64,000 nt of DNA, from contig NZ_CABPSC010000001.1 of the NCBI RefSeq assembly GCF_902459585.1, forward strand, positions 62,001 through 126,000, given 5' to 3'. The notes below the pieces were generated by a model that was not told the origin of the DNA, did no database searches, and was given only the letters and a program-made list of their open reading frames with translations. A program made the position numbers and the translations under genes. The stretch is from Pandoraea nosoerga. GTDB lineage: Bacteria; Pseudomonadota; Gammaproteobacteria; Burkholderiales; Burkholderiaceae. Each line of letters starts with the position of its first letter. Position 1 is the first letter of the stretch. Shown here in pieces: positions 1 through 9,112 of the stretch.

Positions 1-711
1 GAGCGGAATCGCGCCGCCCGTATAGCCCGTGCCGCCACCGCGCGGGATCACCGTGAGCCCCAGCTCGAAGCAGCCCTTCACCAGCGCCGCCATTTCCTCT
101 TCCGTGTCCGGCGTGAGCACCACGAACGGGTACTCCACACGCCAGTCGGTCGCGTCCGTCACGTGCGAGACGCGCGACAGGCCGTCGAACTTGATGTTGT
201 CGTGGGCAGTCGTGCGGCCCAGCACCTTCTTCGCGCGACGGCGCAGTTCCGCCATCTTCTCGAACTCGCCGGCGAACTCGGCCACGGCGCGGCGCGCGGC
301 GTTCTCGAGCTGCTCGACGCGCGCGGCGCGCTCGCGGCCGTGGGCGTCGGCGTGTTCGGCCACATCGGCGCGTCGGCGCTTGTCGATCTCGTTCAGGCGG
401 TGCTCGAGTGCGTCGATCAGCAGCTTGCGCCGCTTCGGATTGTCGAGCAGATCGTCCTGCAGATAGGGATTGCGGCGAACGACCCAGATGTCGCCGAGCA
501 CTTCGTAAAGCATGCGGGCCGAGCGGCCGGTGCGGCGCTCGGCGCGCAGTTCGTCGAGGATGGCCCAGGCGTCGGCGCCGAGCAGGCGCATGACGATCTC
601 GCGGTCCGAAAACGACGTGTAGTTATAGGGAATTTCGCGCAGGCGCGGCGGTTGCGCGGCTACGGCGTGCTTTGCGTCGTGCGGCTCGAAGGCAGGCAAG
701 GGTGCGTTCAT
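1..711 (-). CDS. DUF3683-type FAD/FMN-binding oxidoreductase, N-terminal part (cut by window edge)
   Basis: The minus-strand frame is open from the ATG at 711 to the window edge, giving 237 residues; the rest lies outside. The N-terminus reads [10 protein letters not shown] and continues with [17 protein letters not shown], typical of the very large (about 1300 aa) beta-proteobacterial proteins with a DUF3683 head followed by an FAD_binding_4 (PCMH) domain and iron-sulfur C-terminal parts. The last visible residues, [17 protein letters not shown], are the start of the FAD-binding 4 domain ([11 protein letters not shown] is the flavin phosphate loop). The family is presumed to oxidise a 2-hydroxy acid or D-lactate-like substrate, but the substrate is not known to me. 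Family assignment is firm; function is not. Confidence 0.85.
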   Translation of the reverse strand, partial: MNAPLPAFEPHDAKHAVAAQPPRLREIPYNYTSFSDREIVMRLLGADAWAILDELRAERRTGRSARMLYEVLGDIWVVRRNPYLQDDLLDNPKRRKLLIDALEHRLNEIDKRRRADVAEHADAHGRERAARVEQLENAARRAVAEFAGEFEKMAELRRRAKKVLGRTTAHDNIKFDGLSRVSHVTDATDWRVEYPFVVLTPDTEEEMAALVKGCFELGLTVIPRGGGTGYTGGAIPL

Positions 712-1310
712 CTTGTCGGGCTCGTCAGTGCGGCGGTGCATCCGCCGTCGGCGTTCGTCTCGCGGGACGCGCCGAAAGTCAAAATCGGAAAATGCGCTGG
801 GATGCCGGCGGGGGACGCGATAGGTGCGCGCGAGCCGGCAAACGGACGATCTGCGATCAGCGAGATCGGCGACTGCCGTGCGAAGACGTCGATGACGAAT
901 CGTGTCCGGTCATCGAGAAGAAGCACTGAGGGGTGAGGCAGTTGTTGCGCATGCCCAGATCTTTCTTCCGGCTTGGGAAAGTGTTGGTAGGGGAATGTAG
1001 GCCGAATTGTACTTCATTGCACCGCAACACGTCGGCGCCGCTCCGGATTCGCCCTTCCCGCGCAGGGATCCACCACGAATTCCCGGCGAGCGCCCTCTTC
1101 TGACCGCCCCGGCCCGGCTCATCGCCGCGTTGACGACAAATTAACGACCCGGGGCCACCATGGCTTCGACGCTTGCAGGTTCCGACGCTGGTACAGCGCT
1201 ATATCCCAATAAACACAACGGTTCGCGGCGAATTCGTGCGCTGAAAGTTCCAACGAATGGGAGTATGTTTGGCCGATCCCCGATCCATCCACCCGTCAAG
1301 AGGTGTCTTT
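712..1310. other. 599-bp divergent intergenic region
   Basis: This gap separates the divergent FAD oxidoreductase (start at 711) and the molybdenum hydroxylase operon (start at 1311), so it should hold both promoters. Small open frames exist on both strands but have arginine- and serine-rich shadow-like translations and no convincing ribosome binding sites. I see no RNA gene or clear operator. Confidence 0.5.
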
Positions 1311-1769
1311 ATGGTCTCGTTTGAACTGAACGGCCGTCCCGTGCAGGTCGATGTCGATCCTGCCACCCCACTTCTCTGGACCTTGCGCGACGCGCTCAAC
1401 ATGACCGGCACCAAGTTCGGCTGCGGCATGGCGCTGTGCGGCGCGTGCACCGTGCATATCGATGGCGCGGCCACGCGAAGCTGCGTCACCCCGGTTTCCG
1501 CCGTGGCGGGCAAGAAGGTCACGACCATCGAGGGCGCGGGCACCGACCCGGTCGGGCGCGCGGTGCAGGAAGCCTGGGTCAGGCACGACGTGCCGCAGTG
1601 CGGCTACTGCCAGAGCGGCCAGATCATGTCGGCCACCGCGTTGCTGCGCGAGAACAAGAAGCCGAACGACGAGCAGATCGACGCCGCGATGGCCGGCAAC
1701 ATCTGCCGTTGCGGCACCTATGCCCGCATCCGTGCGGCGATCAAGGACGCCGCGGCGTCGCTGGCCTGA
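1311..1769 (+). CDS. iorA: Isoquinoline 1-oxidoreductase-type alpha subunit, [2Fe-2S] protein
   Basis: 152-residue small subunit of a xanthine oxidase-family molybdenum hydroxylase that passes electrons from the Mo site to an acceptor. Two 2Fe-2S motifs are visible: the plant-type ferredoxin set C38, C43, C46 and C58, and the second set C97/C100 (CGYC) and C132/C134 (CRCG). An upstream in-frame ATG at 1257 would add 18 non-conserved residues; the ATG at 1311 follows an AGAGGTG ribosome site and gives the family N-terminus. The Mo subunit follows 16 bp after the stop. No FAD subunit is present, as in Ior-type enzymes, which use a cytochrome c or other acceptor. Substrate (an N-heterocycle or aldehyde) is inferred only from family. 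Confidence 0.9.
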   Translation: MVSFELNGRPVQVDVDPATPLLWTLRDALNMTGTKFGCGMALCGACTVHIDGAATRSCVTPVSAVAGKKVTTIEGAGTDPVGRAVQEAWVRHDVPQCGYCQSGQIMSATALLRENKKPNDEQIDAAMAGNICRCGTYARIRAAIKDAAASLA

Positions 1770-1785
1770 ACCGAGGAGGATCGAC

Positions 1786-4020
1786 ATGCGCGAACTTCGT
1801 TTCTCCCGCTTTGCCCCGTTCCAGGGTGTTGCCGTGGGCGACTACGCCGGCGTGTCGCGCCGGGCGTTTCTCAAGACTTCGGCGCTGGCCGCGGGCGGCC
1901 TGATGCTCGAGATGTCCGTGCCGGGCGCCATGCGCACCGCGAGCGCCCAGGGCAGCGCGCCTGCACCGGTCGTACCGTCGGCGTTCGTGCGCATCGCGCC
2001 GGACGACACCGTCACCATCCAGGTCAACCGCCTCGATTTCGGCCAGGGCGTGCAGACCGCGCTGCCCATGCTCGTCGCCGAAGAACTCGACTGCGACTGG
2101 AGCAAGGTGCGCAGCGAGCTGGCGCCAGCGGCGGACGTCTACAAGGATCCGCTGTTCGGCATCCAGATGACCGGCGGCTCCGGCTCCGTCGCGCATTCGT
2201 GGCTGCAATACCGGCGCATTGGCGCCTCGGCGCGGGCCATGCTGATGGCGGCGGCGGCCCAGCAGTGGAACGTGCCGCCGGCGCAACTGCGCACCGAAAA
2301 CGGCGTAGTGCTGGGGCCGAACGGACAGCGCGCCACGTATGGCAGTCTGGCGGCAAAGGCCCAGACATTGCCGGTGCCGGCCGAGGTGGCGCTCAAGGAC
2401 CCGTCCCGGTTCCGCCTGCTCGGCAAGCCCACCGGACGGCTCGACGCACGCGCGAAGTCCACCGGCGCGCCCATGTACGGCATGGACTTCAAGCTGCCGA
2501 ACCTCAAGGTGGCCGTCGTGGCGCGCCCGCCCGTCTTCGGGGCGAAGGTCAAGGGCTTCGACGCGAAGGCCGCGCGCGCCGTCAAGGGCGTGCGCGACGT
2601 GCTCGAGATCCCCGACGACCGGGGCGGCACGGCGGTGGCCGTCATCGCCGACGGCTACTGGCAGGCCAAGACCGGGCGCGATGCGCTCAAGCCCACGTGG
2701 GACACGGCGGGCGTCGAGCATGTCGACACCACGGCACAGTTGACCAAATACAAGGAAATGGCCAGGACGCCGGGCATCGTGGCGCTCGACGCCGACGTGT
2801 CGGCGCTCAAAGGCGCGCCGAAGACCCTGGTGGCCGAATACAGCTTTCCGTATCTCGCGCATGCCCCGATGGAGCCGCTCAACTGCACGGTGCAGCTCAC
2901 CGAGCACGGGGCCGAAGTGTGGACGGGCACCCAGTTCCAGACCGTCGACCAGGCGGCCATTGCCCGCACGCTCGGCCTCGAGCCCGGGCAGGTCAAGTTG
3001 CACACGCTCATGGCCGGCGGCGGCTTTGGCCGGCGCGCGGTGCCCACGTCCGACTATGGCGTCGAAGCCGCGCAGGTCGCGAAGGCATGGAAGCGCGCGG
3101 GCCATCGCGAGCCGATCAAGGTGATCTGGAGCCGCGAGGACGACATCCGCGGCGGCTACTATCGCCCGATGTACGTGCATCGCGCCGAGATCGGCCTCGA
3201 TGCCAAGGGCAACGTGCTGGCGTGGAATCACACCATCGTGGGGCAGTCCATTTTGCAGGGCACGCCGTTCGAGAAGATGCTGGTGAAGAACGGCATCGAC
3301 GGCACCAGCGTCGAGGGTGTGTCCGGAACCCCATACGCGGTGCCATTGCGCCTGACCCTGCACAGCCCGCAGGCCAACGTACCGGTGCTGTGGTGGCGCT
3401 CCGTGGGCAACACGCACACGGCTTTCGTCATGGAAACGTTGATCGACGAACTGGCGAAGAACGCCGGTCAGGACCCGGTGGCGTACCGCTATGCGCTGAT
3501 GGGCGACAAGCACCCGCGTCACAAGGCGGCCTTGGCGCTGGCGGTCGAGCGTTCCGGCTACGGCAAGACCCAGCTGCCCAAGGGACAGGCGTGGGGTGTG
3601 GCCGTGCACGAGTCGTTCGACTCCGTGGTGGCCTACGTGGTCGTTGCCGAGATTCGCAACGGATCGCCGCGTCTGGTGAGTGCGACGGCGGGCGTGCATT
3701 GCAACTTTGCGGTGAATCCGCTGACGGTCGCGGCGCAGGTCGAGGGTGCGGCGCTGATGGGTCTGGGCACGACGCTGCCCGGTGCGGCGATCACGCTAAA
3801 GGACGGCGAGGTCGAGCAGAGCAACTTCCATCAGTACACGGTGGCGCGCCTGACTGACATGCCGGCGATCAGCGTGCACATCGTAAGCTCGGGCGACGCG
3901 CCGACAGGCATGGGCGAGCCGGGATTGCCGGCGCTGGCGCCGGCGTATGCAAACGCGCTGTTCACATTGACGGGCAAGCGCCAGCGCGCCCTGCCGTTCG
4001 ACATGACGACGACAGCATGA
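1786..4020 (+). CDS. iorB: Isoquinoline 1-oxidoreductase-type beta subunit, molybdopterin-binding, Tat-exported
   Basis: 744-residue molybdenum subunit of the hydroxylase begun by the upstream 2Fe-2S protein. The start at 1786 follows a GAGGAG ribosome site. A twin-arginine signal is present near the N-terminus (SRRAFLKTS, R25-R26, then a hydrophobic stretch ending at ASAQG), so the complex is probably folded in the cytoplasm and exported, carrying its small subunit along. The AGGGFGRR loop for the molybdenum cofactor lies about two fifths along, and the GMGEPGLP segment near the C-terminus carries the conserved catalytic glutamate. Aldehyde dehydrogenases of the same family are an alternative, but the Tat-bearing two-subunit layout without FAD fits Ior best. 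Confidence 0.88.
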   Translation: MRELRFSRFAPFQGVAVGDYAGVSRRAFLKTSALAAGGLMLEMSVPGAMRTASAQGSAPAPVVPSAFVRIAPDDTVTIQVNRLDFGQGVQTALPMLVAEELDCDWSKVRSELAPAADVYKDPLFGIQMTGGSGSVAHSWLQYRRIGASARAMLMAAAAQQWNVPPAQLRTENGVVLGPNGQRATYGSLAAKAQTLPVPAEVALKDPSRFRLLGKPTGRLDARAKSTGAPMYGMDFKLPNLKVAVVARPPVFGAKVKGFDAKAARAVKGVRDVLEIPDDRGGTAVAVIADGYWQAKTGRDALKPTWDTAGVEHVDTTAQLTKYKEMARTPGIVALDADVSALKGAPKTLVAEYSFPYLAHAPMEPLNCTVQLTEHGAEVWTGTQFQTVDQAAIARTLGLEPGQVKLHTLMAGGGFGRRAVPTSDYGVEAAQVAKAWKRAGHREPIKVIWSREDDIRGGYYRPMYVHRAEIGLDAKGNVLAWNHTIVGQSILQGTPFEKMLVKNGIDGTSVEGVSGTPYAVPLRLTLHSPQANVPVLWWRSVGNTHTAFVMETLIDELAKNAGQDPVAYRYALMGDKHPRHKAALALAVERSGYGKTQLPKGQAWGVAVHESFDSVVAYVVVAEIRNGSPRLVSATAGVHCNFAVNPLTVAAQVEGAALMGLGTTLPGAAITLKDGEVEQSNFHQYTVARLTDMPAISVHIVSSGDAPTGMGEPGLPALAPAYANALFTLTGKRQRALPFDMTTTA

Positions 4021-4068
4021 CGGCGGCATGAGGGCGAGGCCCGACGCATCGCGGCCGAAGTAAGAGCA

Positions 4069-4102
4069 CCGCACGCTTTCTCATGGGCGTGCGGTTTTTT
4101 TT
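4069..4102 (+). terminator. Rho-independent terminator after the molybdenum hydroxylase genes
   Basis: CCGCACGC at 4069-4076 pairs with GCGTGCGG at 4087-4094 and is followed by eight T residues (4095-4102). It ends the plus-strand operon; the minus strand has no comparable T tract. Confidence 0.85.
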
Positions 4103-4113
4103 CATGGCCGCCC

Positions 4114-4788
4114 TCACCCGACGAGCAGATGCCTGAAGGGTGCGAAGATACCTTGCCAGAAGGACTCTGGCACACGCAGCATCAGGTAGGTGATGAGCAG
4201 ATAGCGCAAGGTCTTGCCGATGGCGATGTAGACGAGGCAGGCGCGCCATGACAGACGCAGCCAGCCGGCGAGCGTGCAGAGCGGATCGCCGACGACGGGC
4301 AGCCACGAGAGCAGCAGCAGCCGGGGGCCGAAGCGTCGCATCCAGCGGTGATAGCGTTCGCTCATGGGGGCCTTGCCGGGGGTGTCGTCCCCATCATGCC
4401 CATCACGCCCATCACGCCCATCGCGCGCAGGCGTGCAAGCGAGCGAGCACTGTGCGCTGTCGTTGCCCGCGCCGATACTGGCCGCGCTCGCGCCGGCCAG
4501 CGCCGCCGCCCGGGCATGCGCGCGCCGGCGCGCTTTCAGGCGAACGAACGCCCGCCGCGCGGCCAATCCCATCCACCAGTCCAGCATGCCGCCGGCCGTG
4601 TTACCGACGCTCGCGAGCGCGACGGCCGGCCAGAACATATGGGGATTGAGCGCCACGTAGCCGAACAGCGCGGGCTCCGAGCCCATGGGCAGTAGCGTGG
4701 CCGACAGGAACGAGACGATGAAAATGGCCGGCAGGCCGACGCCGGGCAATGCCAGCGCGCCCAACAGCCAGGCGATGAACGACTCCAT
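4114..4788 (-). CDS. YqaA/DedA-like small membrane protein
   Basis: 224-residue integral membrane protein. The N-terminal half (ALPGVGLPAIFIVSFLSATLLPMGSEPALFGY) and the C-terminal half (RFGPRLLLLSWLPVVGDPLCTLAGW and following) match the YqaA branch of the SNARE-associated/DedA superfamily, with re-entrant helices and the conserved LLLSWLPVVGDP motif. Between them is a long hydrophilic linker containing a DGRDGRDGHDGDD tract encoded by a 9-bp tandem repeat (4390-4425), which is unlike the compact family members and may be a local expansion. The start at 4788 was chosen because the further upstream in-frame codons encode non-conserved arginine-rich sequence. DedA relatives act in envelope lipid recycling and membrane homeostasis; the role here is unknown. 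Confidence 0.8.
   Translation of the reverse strand: MESFIAWLLGALALPGVGLPAIFIVSFLSATLLPMGSEPALFGYVALNPHMFWPAVALASVGNTAGGMLDWWMGLAARRAFVRLKARRRAHARAAALAGASAASIGAGNDSAQCSLACTPARDGRDGRDGHDGDDTPGKAPMSERYHRWMRRFGPRLLLLSWLPVVGDPLCTLAGWLRLSWRACLVYIAIGKTLRYLLITYLMLRVPESFWQGIFAPFRHLLVG
4390..4425. repeat. 9-bp tandem repeat inside the YqaA-like gene
   Basis: Four consecutive 9-bp units (CCCATCATG, CCCATCACG twice, CCCATCGCG). On the coding strand they produce the aspartate/glycine tract of the linker. Being a multiple of three, copy-number change would keep the frame. Confidence 0.85.
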
Positions 4789-4955
4789 ACCACTCCGGGA
4801 AAAGATCCATCCGCGACGGGCGCGGCCAATACGGCGACGCCGCGCGTGCTCTGCCTCCGAGCTCGTCCGACCGACCGGACGGTCGGCGGTTCCGGCGCCG
4901 TGGCGGGCACGCGGGTTTGGCACAAACGAAAAGACTGGCGCATAATGCACACCCT

Positions 4956-5576
4956 ATGACCCGTCCCTCGACGCCGCCCGTGGCCATTCTACTGGCAGGC
5001 GGACTCGGTACCCGCTTCGATGCGGCTGGGCGCCGGAACAAGCTGCTTGCGCCGCTGCCCGGAGATCCCCTGAACCGACCCGTTGCCCTCGCCAGCGCGC
5101 ATGCGCTGCTGGCGGCATTGCCGCGCGTGATCGCGGTGGTGCGGCCGGACTCGGCGGAGCTGGAGAACGTGCTGTTGCAGGCGGGTTGCGAAGTCGTGAT
5201 GAGCCACGCCACCAGGCGCGGCATGGGCGCGACGCTCGCGGCGGGCATCCGCGCCGGCGCCGACGAAGCGCCGCCCCCGGGGCTCGAACATCTCGACGGC
5301 TGGCTCGTTGCGCTGGCCGACATGCCGTACATCCACACCAGCACCATTCGCGCGCTCGCCGGCGGGCTCACCTCGTCCGAGGCCATCGTCGCGCCGAGCT
5401 ATCGCGGACAACGCGGCCATCCCGTCGTGTTCGGTTCCGCCTATACCTCGCGTCTGGCCGCCCTCGACGGCGACACCGGCGCGCGCGACCTGTTGATTGG
5501 CGAGCACATTACGATCGTCGATGTCGACGACGACGGTATCGTGCGCGACATCGACACCCCAGACGACCTCCGCTAG
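4956..5576 (+). CDS. mocA: MocA-like molybdenum cofactor cytidylyltransferase
   Basis: 206-residue nucleotidyltransferase of the MobA/MocA family. It has LAGGLGTRF near the N-terminus and the NKLLAPL motif, where the lysine-leucine-leucine is characteristic of MocA (CTP, making the MCD form of the cofactor) rather than MobA (GTP). LADMPYIHTSTI corresponds to the metal-binding DMP segment, and RGQRGHPVVF is also conserved. MCD is the cofactor of xanthine oxidase-family enzymes in proteobacteria, so its place 0.9 kb downstream of the hydroxylase genes suggests it matures them. The ATG at 4956 starts directly on the conserved domain; an upstream in-frame start at 4917 adds unrelated residues. 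It is divergent from the YqaA-like gene. Confidence 0.85.
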   Translation: MTRPSTPPVAILLAGGLGTRFDAAGRRNKLLAPLPGDPLNRPVALASAHALLAALPRVIAVVRPDSAELENVLLQAGCEVVMSHATRRGMGATLAAGIRAGADEAPPPGLEHLDGWLVALADMPYIHTSTIRALAGGLTSSEAIVAPSYRGQRGHPVVFGSAYTSRLAALDGDTGARDLLIGEHITIVDVDDDGIVRDIDTPDDLR

Positions 5577-5694
5577 GGCGCGCACCCCCTTTCACGTTTT
5601 CCCGAGAAACCAAGCGCGACCGCCCCGGCGGAAGCGCTGGTCTATCATTGTCCTTTTGTTCCTCGATGTGCCTAACCTGAAGAAACCTTAAATC

Positions 5695-7224
5695 ATGTCC
5701 GACGCAGCTCCCGATTACCTGAAGAAGATCCTGACCGCCAAAGTCTACGACGTCGCCAAGGAAAGCGAACTCGAACTGGCACGCACGCTCTCCATGCGGC
5801 TGCACAATCGAATTTACCTGAAGCGCGAAGACAATCAGACGGTGTTCTCCTTCAAGATTCGGGGCGCGTACAACAAGATGGCCAACCTGAGCGACGCCGA
5901 ACGCGAGCGCGGCGTGCTCACCGCCTCGGCGGGCAACCATGCGCAGGGCGTCGCCTATTCGGCCGCGCGCCTGGGCTGCAAGGCCGTCATCGTCATGCCC
6001 GTGACCACGCCGCAGGTCAAGATCGACGCCGTGAAGACCCACGGCGGACGCGCCGTCGAAGTCGTGCTCGCGGGCGATTCGTACAGCGACGCCTACGCCC
6101 ACGCCATGACGCTTCAGGAAGAGCGCGGCCTCACCTTCGTGCCGCCGTTCGACGATCCCGAGGTCATCGCCGGCCAGGGCACCATCGGCATGGAAATCCT
6201 GCGTCAGCATCAGGGCCCGCTGCACGCCATCTTCGTGCCCATCGGCGGCGGCGGCCTGGCGGCCGGCGTGGCGGCCTATGTCAAGGCCGTCCGCCCGGAA
6301 ATCAGGATCATCGGCGTGCAATCCGTCGATTCCGACGCGATGGCGCAATCCATCCACGCCGGCGAGCGCGTGCTGCTCAACGATGTTGGGTTGTTCGCCG
6401 ACGGCACGGCGGTCAAATACGTCGGCGCAGAGACCTTCCGCCTGTGCGAGGCGTACCTCGACGAAGTCGTGCGCGTGGACACCGACCAGTTGTGCGCGGC
6501 CATCAAGGACGTCTTCCAGGACACGCGCAGCGTGCTCGAGCCGTCCGGCGCGCTGTCCGTGGCGGGCGCCAAGCTCTACGCCGAGCGTGAAAGGCTCAAG
6601 GGCGAAACGCTCGTCGCGATCACCTCGGGCGCCAACATGAACTTCGACCGGCTGCGTTTCGTGGCCGAGCGCGCCGAGGTCGGCGAGGCCCGCGAAGCCG
6701 TGTTCGCCGTGACCATCCCGGAGGCGCGCGGCAGCTTCAGGCGCTTCACCGAAGTGGTCGGCAGCCGCAACGTGACCGAGTTCAACTACCGCATCAGCGA
6801 AGCGTCGAGCGCCCATATCTTCGTGGGTATACAGATGCACAACCGCGACGAAGGCGCGCGCATCAAGGCCGGCTTCGAGCGCCACGGCTTTCCCACGCTC
6901 GATCTGTCCAACGACGAACTGTCCAAACAGCACATCCGCTACATGGTCGGCGGCCGTTCGCCGCTCGCGAGCAACGAAGTGCTGTTCCGGTTCGAGTTTC
7001 CGGAGCGTCCGGGCGCGCTGATGAAATTCCTCTCGGCCATGAGCCCGAACTGGAACATCAGCCTGTTTCACTACCGGAACCAGGGCGCCGACTACAGCAA
7101 CATTCTGGTCGGCATGCAGGTACCCGACGACGAGAAGGCCGCCTTCCGCGACTTCCTCGCCACGCTCGGCTATCCTTACTGGGACGAGAGCGACAACCCC
7201 GTCTACAAGCTGTTCCTCGGGTAA
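5695..7224 (+). CDS. ilvA: Threonine ammonia-lyase (threonine deaminase), biosynthetic
   Basis: 509-residue PLP enzyme that converts threonine to 2-oxobutanoate plus ammonia, the first step of isoleucine synthesis. The PLP lysine is K54 in FSFKIRGAYNKM, the TASAGNHAQGVAY loop binds the substrate carboxylate, and the glycine-rich PIGGGGLAAG loop binds phosphate. The C-terminal third holds two ACT-like regulatory domains (around 330-420 and 420-509, with RPGALMKFL in the second), so feedback control by isoleucine and valine is expected. Length matches E. coli IlvA (514 aa), which separates it from short catabolic deaminases. It appears monocistronic. Confidence 0.97.
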   Translation: MSDAAPDYLKKILTAKVYDVAKESELELARTLSMRLHNRIYLKREDNQTVFSFKIRGAYNKMANLSDAERERGVLTASAGNHAQGVAYSAARLGCKAVIVMPVTTPQVKIDAVKTHGGRAVEVVLAGDSYSDAYAHAMTLQEERGLTFVPPFDDPEVIAGQGTIGMEILRQHQGPLHAIFVPIGGGGLAAGVAAYVKAVRPEIRIIGVQSVDSDAMAQSIHAGERVLLNDVGLFADGTAVKYVGAETFRLCEAYLDEVVRVDTDQLCAAIKDVFQDTRSVLEPSGALSVAGAKLYAERERLKGETLVAITSGANMNFDRLRFVAERAEVGEAREAVFAVTIPEARGSFRRFTEVVGSRNVTEFNYRISEASSAHIFVGIQMHNRDEGARIKAGFERHGFPTLDLSNDELSKQHIRYMVGGRSPLASNEVLFRFEFPERPGALMKFLSAMSPNWNISLFHYRNQGADYSNILVGMQVPDDEKAAFRDFLATLGYPYWDESDNPVYKLFLG

Positions 7225-7278
7225 GTTGCGCTCATCTGCGATTCACGCCACGTAACGACAGGACACCACCCCGCCGCC

Positions 7279-8202
7279 ATGCCGATCACGCTCGAGAACA
7301 AGCTCGTCGTCGCGATATCCTCGCGCGCACTGTTCGACTTCGAAGAAGAGAACCGCGTGTACGAGGCCGGGGTGGCGAGCGGCGACGATCAGTCCTACAT
7401 GCGCTACCAGCTCGATCGCCTCGACGTGCCGGCGCGCGTGGGCGTGGCCTTCCCGCTCGTGCAGAAACTGCTCGCGTTCAACCGCGACGATGCGCACCGC
7501 GTGGAGGTCGTCGTGCTCTCGCGCAACGACCCCGTGAGCGGCTTGCGGGTATTTCGCTCGGCACGCCAGGTCGATCTCAAGATCGAGCGCGGCGTGTTCA
7601 CGCGCGGGCGCGACCCGTTCCGCTACCTCAACGCCCTGGGCGCTCACCTGTTCCTGTCGGCCAACGAAAGCGACGTGCGCAGCGCGCTGGCCGCGGGCTT
7701 CCCTGCCGCGCGCGTCTATCCGGACTCGGCGAAAAAGGCCGAGCTGCATCCCGACGAAATCCGCATCGCCTTCGACGGCGACGCGGTGCTCTTCTCCGAC
7801 GAGGCCGAGCGGATTTTCCAGCGCAACGGCCTGGACGCGTTCCAGCAGCACGAGACCGAGCGCGTGGCAACACCGCTGCCGCCCGGCCCGTTCAAGCCGT
7901 TGCTGCTTGCGCTGCACCGGTTGCAGACCCTCGCAGGCCACGAAGTGCCGGTGAAGATTCGCACCGCGCTCGTCACGGCGCGCTCGGCGCCTGCGCATGA
8001 GCGCGCCATTCGCACGCTGATGGACTGGAAAATCGACATCGACGAGGCGATGTTCCTGGGCGGGTTGAACAAGGGCGCGTTCCTGCGCGAGTTCGAACCC
8101 GATTTCTTCTTCGACGATCAGACACACCACTGCGAATCGGCCGCCGGCTTCACACCGACAGGCCATGTCGTCAGTGGCATTGCCAATCATGACAACGCCT
8201 GA
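7279..8202 (+). CDS. Cytosolic 5'-nucleotidase (PF06189 family)
   Basis: 307-residue protein of the NT5C1-like 5'-nucleotidase family. Characteristic segments are [17 protein letters not shown] at the N-terminus (DFEEEN carries the acidic nucleophile region of the HAD-like fold), [31 protein letters not shown] and [16 protein letters not shown]. It is expected to dephosphorylate nucleoside monophosphates in the cytoplasm. Its last codons overlap the start of queF by 14 bp, so the two are probably translated together; both act on purine-related small molecules, but a direct pathway link is only an inference. Confidence 0.85.
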   Translation: MPITLENKLVVAISSRALFDFEEENRVYEAGVASGDDQSYMRYQLDRLDVPARVGVAFPLVQKLLAFNRDDAHRVEVVVLSRNDPVSGLRVFRSARQVDLKIERGVFTRGRDPFRYLNALGAHLFLSANESDVRSALAAGFPAARVYPDSAKKAELHPDEIRIAFDGDAVLFSDEAERIFQRNGLDAFQQHETERVATPLPPGPFKPLLLALHRLQTLAGHEVPVKIRTALVTARSAPAHERAIRTLMDWKIDIDEAMFLGGLNKGAFLREFEPDFFFDDQTHHCESAAGFTPTGHVVSGIANHDNA

Positions 8203-9016
8203 CCAATCCCCGCTCGGCAAGGAAGTCTCCTACACCGAGCAATACGCCCCCCACCTGCTCTTCCCGATCGCGCGCGCGCCGGCGCGTGCGGCCATCGGCG
8301 TGCCCGACACGCTGCCTTTCTTCGGCGCCGACATCTGGAACGGCTACGAGCTGTCGTGGCTCAACGAAAAGGGTAAACCGCAGATCGCACTGCTCACCGC
8401 CATCGTGCCTGCGGACTCGCCGAACATCATCGAATCGAAGTCGTTCAAGCTGTATCTCGGTTCGTTCGCGCAGACCCGGCTCGCCAATGCGGAGGCCGCG
8501 CGCGCACTGATCCAGCAGGACCTCTCGGAAGCGGCAGGCGCACCCGTGCAGGTGCGTCTCGTGGAGCCGGGCGGTTTCGGCAAACTCGAGCTCGACGAAC
8601 TCGATGGCCTGCTCGTCGACCGGCTGGATATCGAAACGGACATCTACGCGCCCGACGCCGCGTTGCTCAAGGCCGCGCACGATGAACCGCACGTCGACGA
8701 GACGCTCGTCTCCAACCTGCTCAAGTCGAACTGCCCCGTGACGGGTCAGCCCGACTGGGGCAGTCTGCAGATCCGCTACATCGGCCCGCCGATCGATCAG
8801 GAGGGGCTGCTCAAGTACGTGATTTCGTACCGTCGCCATACCGGCTTTCACGAGCAGTGCGTGGAAGGCATTTTCATGGACATCATGCGCCAGTGCAAAC
8901 CGAGCCAGCTGGCCGTGTATGCGCGCTACACGCGCCGCGGGGGGCTCGACATCAACCCGTTTCGCACCAACTTCACGTTGCCCATGCCGGACAACGCGCG
9001 CACGGCGCGCCAGTAA
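8189..9016 (+). CDS. queF: NADPH-dependent 7-cyano-7-deazaguanine reductase
   Basis: 275-residue QueF of the long, YqcD-like class, which reduces preQ0 to preQ1 in queuosine synthesis. The nucleophilic cysteine is C182 in [12 protein letters not shown], with the conserved aspartate D189 nearby, and [12 protein letters not shown] in the N-terminal T-fold half is the NADPH/substrate motif. HECVEG-type residues appear as [11 protein letters not shown]. The ATG at 8189 gives a length close to E. coli QueF (282 aa); the more upstream in-frame start at 8165 lies deeper within the 5'-nucleotidase gene and adds nothing conserved. Confidence 0.96.
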   Translation: MTTPDQSPLGKEVSYTEQYAPHLLFPIARAPARAAIGVPDTLPFFGADIWNGYELSWLNEKGKPQIALLTAIVPADSPNIIESKSFKLYLGSFAQTRLANAEAARALIQQDLSEAAGAPVQVRLVEPGGFGKLELDELDGLLVDRLDIETDIYAPDAALLKAAHDEPHVDETLVSNLLKSNCPVTGQPDWGSLQIRYIGPPIDQEGLLKYVISYRRHTGFHEQCVEGIFMDIMRQCKPSQLAVYARYTRRGGLDINPFRTNFTLPMPDNARTARQ

Positions 9017-9037
9017 AGCGCGCGGCACGCGGGCCAT

Positions 9038-9074
9038 AAAAAAGGTGGCGAGGGGCTGCGCGCCCGTCGCCACC
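9038..9074 (-). terminator. Rho-independent terminator for the minus-strand TPR gene
   Basis: GGTGGCGA at 9044-9051 pairs with TCGCCACC at 9067-9074. Read on the minus strand the stem is followed by six T residues (9043-9038), so it ends transcription coming from the gene at 9113-9631, and it sits in the convergent gap after queF. Confidence 0.8.
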
Positions 9075-9112
9075 AACAGCTTCACTCACTTCCCTCCGAG
9101 GACCGGCGTATT

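Noticed and set aside
163-936. 257-residue plus-strand frame opposite the FAD oxidoreductase
   Set aside because: It lies antisense to the clear DUF3683-type coding sequence, has no ribosome site and no recognisable domain, and GC-rich codon structure readily makes such shadow frames.
910-1122. Small frame in the 599-bp gap
   Set aside because: Arginine-rich sequence without motif, ribosome site or conserved neighbour; too weak to call as a gene.
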